Part shown: positions 30,363-40,300 of the stretch, one piece after another
Numbering within the stretch: the stretch's first letter is position 1
How the letters are laid out: every line of letters begins with the position of its first letter
Source of the DNA: Selaginella moellendorffii
Lineage: Eukaryota; Streptophyta; Lycopodiopsida; Selaginellales; Selaginellaceae
Direction of reading: 5' to 3'
DNA: 64,000 nucleotides
Assembly (NCBI RefSeq): GCF_000143415.4
Contig: NW_003314268.1
Location: 804,011 to 868,010 of the forward strand
Translations under genes and position numbers: made by a program
Notes under the pieces: model-generated
Databases searched by the model: none
What the model was told of the DNA's origin: nothing
Seen by the model: the letters and a program-made list of their open reading frames with translations, nothing else

Positions 30363-30968
30363 TGGCATGGCGTGATGGTGTGAGGCGTGACACCAAAAAG
30401 GAGGTGTCCACTAGCGCTTAGGTTTATAATGGCGTGTGCCCTCAGGCCTTTTACTAAATCACCTTTGAAAGAAATGCAAGCCTCTATGTCGTAAAAAAAA
30501 GGTACTAGAGAAATTCCTTAATAATATGAATGTTATTTAGTTTCATGAAAATACACTAAGGGTCAAATGAGTTAAATGACTTCTCCAGACTAGCAATGCC
30601 TCTTGCTACACCTTCACAATTAGATTCGTTAGAAAAAGATAACATTGAATAATATCTAAATGTTCTCACCATTAAGTTATATGTCTGGCTAATAGGAATG
30701 ACGTTCATCTTGGAAAGCTCACCACACGCTCAATGAACAAACAAATAGTGTGTGCGCGCATGCCATCGCTCTTCTTTAGCTTCAGATTCGGCTTGTTCAC
30801 CTTGACAATGAGATTTTTTATACAACCAGATGGACTCAGTCTGGACACAAAGTCACCGCGCTAGTCACCATGCCCCAGATATGTCTAGCCCCTGGACAAA
30901 AAACATATAATTTCACGTCATTTTCAAATACTTGAAAATTTGTACCTAGTCCCATTTTACTGAATAAA
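30363..30968. other. 3' flank of the transposase gene inside the transposon
   Basis: Noncoding. It contains decayed palindrome variants at about 30359-30403, 30429-30450 (ATGGCGTGTG-CC-CTCAGGCCTT) and 30745-30766 (ATAGTGTGTG-CG-CGCATGCCAT). No gene. Confidence 0.7.
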
Positions 30969-30992
30969 TCCCACTTTAACGAAATAGAGCTT
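30969..30992 (-). repeat. Right terminal inverted repeat
   Basis: TCCCACTTTAACG...AGAGCTT, the exact reverse complement of 18596-18619, followed by the TSD CTAT. Confidence 0.95.
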
Positions 30993-30996
30993 CTAT

Positions 30997-32660
30997 ACGC
31001 GAAGCTTGAGAAATGTTCCTTTGATCAGCAATCTGTGGAGTTCCTTGGGTACATTGTCACTCCTGACGGTATCACGATGGATCCTGCCAAAGTCAAGACT
31101 ATTCTCGAATGGGAGCCTCCACAATTAATGTCGGACGTTCAGGTTTTCCTTGGCTTCGCCAACTTCTACCGCAAATTCATTGATCACTACTCTGACATTG
31201 TCCTTCCTCTCACATATCTCACTCGCAAGGATGTTCCCTTCTCTTGGTCTGCTGCTGCCCAGCAGGCCTTCGACACACTCAAGGCGGCCTTCAGTTTTGC
31301 TCCTGTCTTGATCCATGCTGATTCCTCATAACCTTTCTTCATTGAGGCTGACGCCTCTGACTTTGCCATTGGTGCTGTGCTGTCTCAACTCGGAGCGGAT
31401 CACGAACTTCATCCGGTCGCTTTCCATTCTCAGAAATTCCAGCCTGCGGAGATCAACTACGAAATCCACGACAAGGAGCTCCTTGCCATCGTGGATTCCT
31501 TTGGAGAGTGGCGCCGTTTCTTGGAGGGGGTGAGCCATCAAACAACAGTCTGGACGGATCACAAAAATCTCGAGTACTTTGCCACTTCCCGAGTTTTAAG
31601 CCGTCGTCAAGCAAGGTGGGCACAATTCCTAAGTCGGTTTGACTTTGTTATCAAGTACAGACCTGGAAAGTTTCAAGGCCTTTCTAATGCTCTTTCAAGG
31701 CGCTCCTATCTCAGTCTTAGGCCTGGTTATCCTGCCTTCGATCAACAGGATCAAGTTATCCTCGATCCTAATCGGCTTCAAGTTATGGCAATTTCCCTGG
31801 CCCCTCAGGACTCCTCCTTGATGGATGCAATCAGAAACGATCTTCAATCCAATGATCTCGCTAGCGAGATTTTCCTCCATCTTCAGGCTAGACACCCAGT
31901 GACTCCCGACTGCCGGCGATTTGACGAGTTTGAGTTCTTAGATGGTTTATTGTACCGTGGGGAGCAACTTTACGTTCCTGAAGGTGATGCTCGAAGGTTG
32001 GTCCTGATGGCGTGCCACAATAGCCCGACTACTGGTCACTTCGGCATTGCGATAACCTATGAGCTAGTTGCATGGGACTTTTGGTGGCCTCACATGGACG
32101 ACTACATCAAAGCTTTTGTTACCTCTTGTGACACTTGTGCCCAGAATAAGGTACCTCGCCACCTTCCTTCAAGTTTGCTTCGTTCCCTTCCGGTCCCTTC
32201 AGGTCCTTGGGAATCCATCTCCATGGATTTCTTGAGTGATCTTCCGAGTTCTAGAGGCTTCAACAGCATTTTAGTCATGGTGGATCGCTTCACAAAGATG
32301 GCGCACTTCTTGCCATGTACCAAGGAGTTTTCGCACGAGGACATGGCAAAACTGGTATTCAGGGAAATTTTCTGACTTCATGGGATTCCTACAGATGTGG
32401 TTTCGGATCGGGGGCCTCAGTTCATCTCTCATTTCTGGCAATGGTTTTTGCAACTGCTTGGAGTGAAGGCCAACCTCTCTTCGGCATATCATCCTCAAAC
32501 TGATGGGCAGTCCGAGCGAACGATTCAGACGTTGGAACAATTCTTGAGGTGCTTCATCAACTATCATCAGGATAACTGATTCGATATCCTTCCTCTTGCT
32601 GAGTTCTCCTATAACAACTCTGTTCACTCCTCTCTTCGAGTTTCCCCCTTCTTTGCAAAC
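30997..32660 (+). pseudogene. Gypsy RT C-terminus, RNase H and integrase, broken
   Basis: Continues the RT frame with YAKLEKCSF and then VEFLGYIVTPDGITMDPAKV, the thumb/connection region. A stop sits at 31329-31331 (before PFFIEADASDFAIGAV, the RNase H start). RNase H continues with the E-x-NYEIHDKELLAIV and WTDHKNLEY motifs. Integrase shows the HHCC zinc finger (HNSPTTGHFG ... CDTCAQNK, about 32010-32150) and catalytic residues in [17 protein letters not shown] and [12 protein letters not shown], interrupted by a stop at about 32375 and another at 32578. Confidence 0.92.
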
Positions 32661-33350
32661 TCTGGCCGAAATCCCTGATTCAATCTCTCACTTCCTTCTC
32701 CATCTGAATCCTCTCGTTCAAATCCCCGCTTTGAGGCATTTATCTCCAACCTCCAGGAAATCCACAACTCCATCTCCTTCCACCTCCATCGTGCTCAGGA
32801 ATCTCATAAAACATTTGCCAATGTCCATCGTCAGGATTGTCCCCCTTACAATATCGGGGATAAAGTCTGGCTCCTCAGGCGAAATATCTCCACCACCAGG
32901 CCCTGTCCAAAACTCAATTTCAAACGCCTTGATCCTTTCCCTATCACTGCCATCATTAATCCTGTCACTTATCGCCTTGCACTTCCCTCCTCATATCAAA
33001 TTCACCCCGTTTTTCACTCCTCTCTCCTTGAGCCTTATATTCTCAGTCCTATTCCAAATTGGGTCATTCCTCTACCTCCACCAGTGCAGCTCGAGGATGG
33101 GTCTGAGTACGAGGTTCAGGACATCCTTGATTCCAAGATTTCACGGTCTAAACTCTACTATCTGGTGGACTGGAACGCACTTGGGAACCTGCGGACAACC
33201 TGATTCATTCTCCTGACCTTGTTCAGGACTTCCCCTGCCGCTATCCTTCTCGTCCCAGTCCTCATTCTTTTTCTCCATCTCCCATCCCTCGCCGCTCATC
33301 TCATCCTCCTCTTCGTTCTCGTTCACATCCTCGTTCCACTCGTTCTTGAG
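32661..33350 (+). pseudogene. Gypsy integrase C-terminus with chromodomain, broken
   Basis: After several frameshifts the C-terminal part reads EDGSEYEVQDILDSK...KLYYLVDW (about 33094-33170). After a frame change it reads WEPADNLIHSPDLVQDF (about 33181-33230). This is a chromodomain with its aromatic positions, ending in an Arg/Ser/Pro-rich tail. Chromodomains at this position direct integration to marked chromatin in other chromoviruses. A small deletion between the two halves breaks the fold. Confidence 0.85.
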
Positions 33351-33360
33351 GAGGGGGTGT
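33342..33360 (+). promoter_or_regulatory. Gypsy polypurine tract
   Basis: The purine-rich TTGAGGAGGGGGTGT immediately precedes the 3' LTR start TGTTAGG at 33361. Confidence 0.7.
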
Positions 33361-33721
33361 TGTTAGGAATCCCCCAATTCTTGCCACATTCTTGACTCTC
33401 GCCGGATTCCTGACCTGCAGACCACATTCCTGACTCTCGAGACACTTCCCTATTCCTGACTCTCGAGACACTTCCCGATTCTTGAGTCTCGAGCCACATT
33501 CCTGATGATGATGTGGCGCCTCCTCGACCTCAGCTATATTTAGGCCGTCCTCGATCCAAGAGTGGTGAAGCTTCATCAACCTATAGTATATATAGGTTAG
33601 CTTTGTTCCATTTCTCCACAATCTAAATCAATGCCAGTCTAAGGCCTCTTCTTTGTTTCCACTAGCTTTTCTCTTTGTCTTTTTGCATTTTCCAGTCTTG
33701 ATCTTGTCAGGGGTCTTGACA
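33361..33721 (+). repeat. Gypsy 3' LTR
   Basis: 361 bp, TGTTAGG...TTGACA, the same length as the 5' LTR. In this copy the self-primer sequence at 33617-33631 has one mismatch (CACAATCTAAATCAA). Confidence 0.93.
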
Positions 33722-34836
33722 GTTTTGACCCTTTATCCTATAGTGATTTACCATAGGATAACACCACAAAGCAGAACCTAAATCCTTTTTGTGCCACGTG
33801 AAAGATGCCACGTGTCACATGCCACATGTCCATGCCACGTATCCATAGGAACCCGAGGTTCAGCGCCTTGGGGAAGGAACAGTGCCAAACTCCCAAGCGT
33901 GGAGCCAAAGAGTGATGGAACCGATCCACGGAGCAACTCCTGAGCATAAAGCCCAAGGAGCAAAGGGATAGAAGCCCGGAGCGACTTGGAACAGTCCTAG
34001 AGTAACCAACATTCCAATGCCAGGACTAGCACACAAAACGGAGCCAAACGGAGTCTGGCGCTATTTCGGCATACCGGTGGCCTAACTCGAGAACATGGGT
34101 ACTCCCCTAGCTGGAACTTGGGCTTAGACCCAAGCTGGATGCAGAACAAGGATAGGCACGCAAGCGGGAGCTAGACTATGCCTCAGGTTGGTCGGCCATG
34201 CCCGACCTACCCCCTATCCCTACTATACATTTGGAGCCCCCATAGCCCCCCCCCCCCCCCTTGAGGAACGCACGTTTTGGGCTTTCACCCCAAGCCTCCC
34301 TTAGTATCAGGAGTTAGTCTCTGGGACAAGCTCGAAACTTACTAAATATGGAATGTCCCTAGATTGTGAATTTGGACATAGGACAAACACCATTGTGTTC
34401 AGACCGATCTCTACATTCCGTAGATATGCCAAATGAGCAAATCTGGACACTTTCCATAAATAGCATTTGGGATCGAAATGAGACTAACACAAAGGGCATG
34501 ATAGCGAGGGTGTTTAGCAGACACGGTAAGCTATCATCTAGCGATATTGAGGGACCAATCTCAATATCACGGGGGTTCCCAAAACTAGCAAGTGCAAATC
34601 AACGAATGAGTTTCTCTAACCAGGTCAAGTATGCTTGACAAATAGCACGTAGGAATTCCATCCTTATGCCCATCTGGTCAAGTGCACACACAAAGACCAG
34701 TTTCTTAACTAGCTTAGGCGGAGACTGATAATAGGTCCAGCAATACCGACCTCCTACCATCGTGGCAGTAAGGTAAGAGTGTCCGTAAGGACTAGTTGAC
34801 AAGTAACTTTCGATACCCAAAGTCACATTCGCGACA
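33722..34836 (-). repeat. LARD A right LTR, continuation after gypsy insertion
   Basis: Resumes the LTR from GTTTTGACCC; hairpin at 33734-33760; a C-run of about 13 at about 34246-34260; ends GCGACA at 34836, then TSD ACAAC. It aligns with 9718-10816. Confidence 0.92.
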
Positions 34837-34841
34837 ACAAC

Positions 34842-36140
34842 TATGGATGGAAAGGGATTAGATAGAGACTGAAAAAGGGATATTAAAAAAAGGGTGTTTT
34901 CTATGTTTTTAGGCATCCTAAAGATGCTAAAATGTGGTCATAAGATGACCACTCATGGACAGATTGCCCAATCTTTGGGAGACAACATTGTGGTATAGGT
35001 GGTCCTAGGCTACCAATTAAATAAAGATGAATGGATATAGCCTTAGTATAATAGGATGATATGTTATTGGTATCTTTAGGTGTTTATCGTGGGATTAGAC
35101 ATTTGGAGCATTTGGACCAAGTGCAAAAGTTGAGTGGCATACAAGTCATTCATGAGGCTAGTAAGTCCTTAAAATGGGAATAAAATTTATAAAAATGGTG
35201 AGTGAAACTCCTCCAAATGGTCAAATGTGTGGTTAAGTGATTTAGTTGCTTACATAAGAAGGATGTTCTAAATATTACTTTCTATAACCCATTTAATTTA
35301 TATGAATTTTTTATGATGCTGTATAGATTGAATAATTCTTTGGAGACTTTTTGGATGATATTCTTTACAATATGTTAAAGGTGACTATTAATTTCATTGA
35401 TAATGTCTTGATCCACTTTAAGGGGACATAGGAGGAACACACTTGTGATGTTTGTAAAACATTGGGATCAGCTATAGGAAGTTAATTTGACATTAATACG
35501 GTTAAAATGCATATATCTTGAGTATTATATTTTTCATGGAAATTTACAAATTGATTCTGACATACTTGTGGATGTTATGAAGTTTTCTACTCCAAAGTGC
35601 GTGAACAACATGCAACACTTTCTTGGCAAGGTGCAATATCTTTTTCATGTTATTGTCTTTTTTTATCATTGCAAGCATTAATGAAGTTGTTCATATTATT
35701 TTTCATCTAATTTGGGATTGTGAACAGGCATTCGTAGATCTCAAAGATGTGTTGACAATTTTTCTAGTTTTTGAGTATTTTAACTACACTCAACCTTTTG
35801 TAAATGCTTTTGATATTATCTCAAAGGTGTGTTGTTGCTAAAGAGCATGATTGTATTTGGCAAATATAATTCTATTGTGTATATTAGCCATATGTTGCAA
35901 CTAATGGAGGTGAACTACTCCATGATAACAAAAGTTTCAAAAAGATTTATGCGTATTTACATAGTTTTTAGACATTGCTAAAAAATGATTATGTTGCAGT
36001 CTTTTCATTATTAAAGTGGAAGAATTTTGCTAGTGTAGTGCATGTGATCATGGGATGAAATTTGGATATATTGTTATTGTGGATTTTTGGAACTTTCAAG
36101 AATAAATAAGGATAAAATAGCCACTAAGGGTTCTCTCATC
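34842..36140 (+). pseudogene. Fossil Ty3/gypsy pol (RT and RNase H)
   Basis: Many frameshifts, but the order is recognisable: IDNVLIHFKGT..EEHTCDV (RT palm, about 35396-35450), then CVNNMQHFLGKVQY (connection, about 35597-35640), PxxW..EQAFVDLKDVLT (about 35700-35760) and MEVNYSMITK (RNase H, about 35906). This is much older than the chromovirus and belongs to a different lineage. The LARD B insertion interrupts the sequence on its right. Confidence 0.7.
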
Positions 36141-36145
36141 CTTTT

Positions 36146-37295
36146 TGTCGCGCATGTGACTTCGGGTATCGAAAGTTACCTATTGGCTAGTCCTTACGGA
36201 CACTCTTACCTTACTGCCACGATGGCAGGAGGTCGGTATTGCTGGACCCGTTATCAGTTTCCACCTAAGCTAGTTGAGAAACTGGTCATCACATGTGCAC
36301 TTAGACCGGAAGGGCACTAAGGAAGGAAATCCTAAGTTGTCATTTAGTCAAGCAGACTTGACACGGTGATGAGAAACTCATGATGTTGGCTTGCACTTGC
36401 TAGTGTTAGGAACCCCCGCGATATTGAGATTGGTCCCTCAATATTCGCTAGATGATAGCTTACCGTGTCTGCCAAACACCCTCGCTATCATGCCCTTTGT
36501 GTTAGTCTCATTTTAGTCCCAAATGCTATTTATGGAAAGTGTCCAGATTTGCTCATTTGGCATATCTACAGAATGTAGAGATCGGCCTGAACACAATGGT
36601 GTTCGTCCCGTGTCCAAATTCGCATTCTAAGGACATTCCATATTTAGTAAGTTTCGAGCTTGTCCCAGAGACTAACTCCTGGTACTAAGGGAGGCTTGGG
36701 GTGAAAGCCCAAAGCGTGTGTTCCTCAAGGGGGGGGGGCTATGGGGGGTTCCAAATGTATAGTAGGGATAGTGGGTAGGTCGGGCATGGCCGACCAACCT
36801 GAGGCATAGTCTAGCTCCCGCTTGCGTGCTTGTCCTTGTTCTGCGTCCGGCTTGGGTCTAAGCCCAAGTTCCATTCCATGCTAGCTGGTGGAGTACCCAT
36901 ATCCTCACGTTAGGCCACCGGTATGCTGAAATAGCGCCAGACTCCGTTTGGCTCCGTTTTGCGTGCTGGTCCTGGCATTGGTATGCTGGTTGCTCCAGGA
37001 CTGTTCCAAGTCGCTCCGGGCTCTTGTCCCTTCGCTCCTTGGGCTATATGCTCAGGAGTTGCTCCGTGGTCCGGTTCCATCACTCCTTGGCGTCACGCTT
37101 GGGAGTTTGGCACCGTTCGTTCGTTCAGTGGCTCAAGGCCCTGAACCTTGGGTTCCTGTGGACACGTGGCATGGACACGTGGCATGTGACACATGGCATC
37201 TGTCACATGGCACAAAGAGGGTTTAGGTTCCGCTTCGTGGTGTTATCCTATGGTAAATCACCATAGGATAAAGGGTCAAAACCACGTGCGCTACA
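36146..37295 (+). repeat. LARD B 5' LTR
   Basis: TGTCGCGCATG...GCGCTACA. It contains G-runs near 36732, a cluster of CACGTGGCATG-type repeats with G-box cores at 37160-37213, and the hairpin at 37244-37270. The open frames across it (for example 36948-37226) are shared by all LTR copies and are not proteins. Confidence 0.95.
37244..37270. repeat. Conserved LTR hairpin, LARD B 5' LTR
   Basis: TATCCTATGGT - AAATC - ACCATAGGATA. It lies 25 bp from the LTR end. Confidence 0.9.
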
Positions 37296-37297
37296 TT

Positions 37298-37308
37298 TGG
37301 TATCAGAG
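37298..37308 (+). promoter_or_regulatory. LARD primer-binding site (initiator tRNA-Met)
   Basis: TGGTATCAGAG two bases after the 5' LTR, the usual PBS of tRNA-Met-primed plant retroelements. Confidence 0.88.
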
Positions 37309-40300
37309 GATGAGTCTCAGCGAGTACTATTCAATGAGATTGGGCAACTAGTCTTGTTGCATACGCAGAGATGAAAACGATGATCCGAGTGGGTACACGT
37401 TTGGGTGCAAAGACTTCGCAATCGTTCCTTGGGTATGGATTCGGTTACCTTCTTGTACCGTAATTATGTGAGCTTGCTCTTGGGCTCATAAGATGGATTT
37501 GAGTTGTTCCAGTAGCACGAGTTTGCGCTTGGGCTCGTGAGTGAGGCACATTAGCAACTCAAGGTTGCACTTTGAGTTGGCAGGATTAATGTTAGCCTAT
37601 CGGTGGTTCCATGAGTTGTTCCATGTACCGTGGGTGAAAGCAAACTTTCCCTGGGTTTGCTATGAGTGGCAAATAGGCTGGTCCGTAGCTGTTTAGCACG
37701 GCACTAGTGGATCCTTCCTAGGTATGATTATAAGTGGATCAATCAAGACTATAGGGATTAGTCTATTGGTTCAAGTAATCATGGCCGTGCTCTCTCATAA
37801 ATTTTTCTTGGATGGAACTGAAGGCAGTGTGAAAGCAAGCTTGAGGTTTAGTCAAGATGAGGCCGGAAAGAGAGTCGTTAGGGACGAAGGATCAAATACG
37901 TAAATCATTTTCTCTTCTTGGAGAGATGATCTGCAACGAGGTGTTAACTCATTGCTTGTGTTCACATCGTGCAATCAAGAGTCCCTATCTTGATGCATGT
38001 TGGAGATGGTGGTCTTACAATGGTGAGTTATGGGATGGATAGTGGTGAAACACTAAACCATTTTGTCTAGGCTCGCTATTGGAAGACTTGGGTTGCAATG
38101 CTCAATTCTTTTCCGGGGAACCTTGCTATTGCTCCTTGAGTAACTTGGTGTTGGATTAGTGTTGAGTTTGGTCGGAAAGAGAGTGGCATGAGCTTGTCCG
38201 TGTTGTGAACAAAAGTTAGTGGTGTTGGGTGTCGTAAACCTCTATTAGTGGAGTGTGGCATTTTTGTTACATTTTGTCGAATCGAGTTGGCATTTGATAC
38301 TCACATAAACATTTGAAGTAATGACATAGGCATTGCTCATTGCGTTACTCAATTGATGATCAAGTCATTGTGATGCTTATATCATATCCATGTGATAAAG
38401 AGTAATGCGTTTACGAAGTTGCTTGGGTAAATGATGATCAACCCCAAAGTGGTTGATGGAGAAGCTAATCTACTTGCACAAAGTAGCATTGTAGTAGCTT
38501 TGACTGGATTCTCTATAGTGGTCCATTATGCTAAGTTTAAGTTGGTACCTTGTTTTCTTAAGTTTGCCCACTAAGGTGTTGGAAAAGGGTTGTAGCATTC
38601 ATTTGCTATACCTTGTCGGTTGATCCGTTAGCACTTAGAGTAGATTGTTGGATGGAGAAGATGTGGAGTTGGGGCATTGACGTCACTAGCACTTGTGTTA
38701 GTGGAAGTGGCATTGTTATTTCAAGTGATGAGGAATTTTCCTTGGACCTTGATTTTTCATGTCATTTTTCTTGTTAGTGTTTTGGCTTCACATTGGATCT
38801 TGAAGGTGATTGAAGAAGATTGTTAGTGCAATATGGGTATCCGAAGATGTGGTCTTCGTGATCAAGCCTTGGATGTTCATTTTGCACTTTGCGGATGTCG
38901 GTGTTGGATATCGGTTAGATGGGCAAAGATGTTCGATGCTTAAGCATATTTTTGGATTATGAGAATTTTTGTTGAGGTGAACCTATGTGGAGTTGTTAGT
39001 AGGAGGAAGTTGGTTGAGTCTTGAAAGTTTGCAATTCTGGATTGAGAGTCATTCTTTCTCTAGGATGGAAAATTTTCCACAAATTTTCTTAGACTTTTCC
39101 AATGGCTGATCTATTGATCACTTTGCTCGAAAACCATTCCATTTTCAAAAGCGAATACAAACTAGTGAAGGGGTTGGAGTTGACTTCGGTTGGCTTAGAT
39201 CTTAGTAGGTAGTTTGTATGATGCGGCCCGAAAGGGATGCTAACTTTTGGGGCTAAAGCAATTGAGTTGGATAAAGTCTGGAGTTGGTGTAGAAAAGTGG
39301 CTGTTGCGCTTTTCTAAGAAAGGTGACCCTTGTGCCTTTCTTTTGTAGCGTTGTGCTTGGTGACAATTTGCACCTTGCATTTCGTTAGACTCTATGAGAG
39401 TAGTGAGCTCTCACTGATCTTGACTTGGTCTTGGTGGCCCTGCACCTTGGCTGAGGATGGTGATGTCCAACTTAGTTGTTTGAGGTTGAGATGTTGGTAC
39501 CCGTACTATAGCTTTGTCTATGAGGAGGTTGTGTACCGATATGAGTCCATCTCATGGTCTTCACTTTAGTTTCGACTGAGTGTTGATCATATAGCTAGCC
39601 TCTTCAAGGCATGCTCAGCGCTATTGACTAAATGCATTAGTGAGCTTATTGCGGTTAAGTTGGATTCGAGTGGTCATTTAGTTTGTGCTTGTCTATGAAC
39701 TTTTATCTCGTACCTGGGGTATTATGTTCATGTTGGACAAGTATGTAACTCGATGACATGAGTTAGTGTTCGGGTCTTGTGAAGGCAAGTTGAAGGGCGA
39801 TTGTTAGTTGCTTTGCGACTAGTGATTACTTGTAGACTTTGTCAAAAAGACCGTTGACACTTGCTTTGCTCGATGATGATTTAGCAGTGGTGGGCTTGCT
39901 TGACCGGATGGTGTTGCGGAGGATCGTGTTGTTGGACTTGCATGGTTTTCCATGTTGGCATGTCGACTTTACCTCTGTTGATATCATTTGGTTACATTTA
40001 GTCCGTAGTGTTGGATTTCATTGAGTCTTGGACGTGGTGAATCACTCCTTGATGATGTGTTATCTGTAACTGAGTATTGTTAGAGGATTGGTCTCGGATA
40101 CTAAGTATAGTATCTTCGACTTTGGTTAGCTTGGTTGCTGGAAAGCTCCGAGTGGGGATTCACTCTTGCTTTCTTCTAGCTTTGTCCTGATGTTGATGGC
40201 ATTGAAGTGATGCTTTGTCGTTGACATTGTTGATATTGAGACTTGAGTGAAATGAGCTATCCTTCTAAGGATTGATATTGAGTTTCATTAGTCTTGATGA

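Larger units (their letters stand above)
18596..30992. mobile_element. 12.4 kb DNA transposon with ParB/HAD gene and DUF7869-like transposase gene
   Basis: The boundaries are exact. Perfect 24 bp inverted repeats (AAGCTCTATTTCG...) lie at 18596-18619 and 30969-30992. They are flanked by CTAT at 18592-18595 and 30993-30996, and removing the element with one CTAT restores the RT frame ...HGLYAKLEKC. The 4 bp TSD and the AAGCTC terminus do not match CACTA, hAT, MULE, PIF/Harbinger or Kolobok (TTAA) elements. It carries two divergent genes and a ~2.8 kb shared 5' region. A family of 22 bp palindromes runs through the whole element. I cannot assign a superfamily with confidence. Confidence 0.93.
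15810..33721 (+). mobile_element. Ty3/gypsy chromovirus, degenerate, with nested DNA transposon
   Basis: A full-length gypsy element of about 5.5 kb net once the 12.4 kb insertion is discounted. It has 361 bp LTRs at 15810-16170 and 33361-33721 and a 5 bp TSD GTTTT. The order is gag, zinc knuckle, protease, RT, RNase H, integrase, C-terminal chromodomain. The pol order and chromodomain place it with chromoviruses. The self-complementary primer-binding site resembles Tf1/sushi-type elements rather than tRNA-primed plant chromoviruses; Tcn1-like chromoviruses known from fungi, mosses and lycophytes are a reasonable comparison. Several stops and frameshifts make this copy non-autonomous. I count about seven differences between LTRs over 361 bp, so it is moderately young. 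Confidence 0.93.
9700..34836 (-). mobile_element. LARD copy A, full-length with nested insertions
   Basis: A complete minus-strand non-autonomous LTR retroelement. The TSD ACAAC is at 9695-9699 and 34837-34841. The left LTR (9700-10816) and the right LTR (15792-15809 plus 33727-34836) are interrupted by the gypsy element at 15810-33721. The internal region 10817-15791 (4975 bp) is the reverse complement of that of copy B and encodes no gag, protease, RT or integrase. Size, tRNA-Met PBS and lack of genes fit a LARD that depends on another element's proteins in trans. LTR-LTR divergence is clearly greater than in copy B, so A is older. Confidence 0.92.

Noticed and set aside
18596-30992. Assignment to CACTA, Kolobok, Helitron or KDZ elements
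   Set aside because: The termini do not start CACTA, the TSD is CTAT not TTAA or 3 bp or 8 bp, Helitrons make no TSD, and the transposase motifs do not match what I know of those families.
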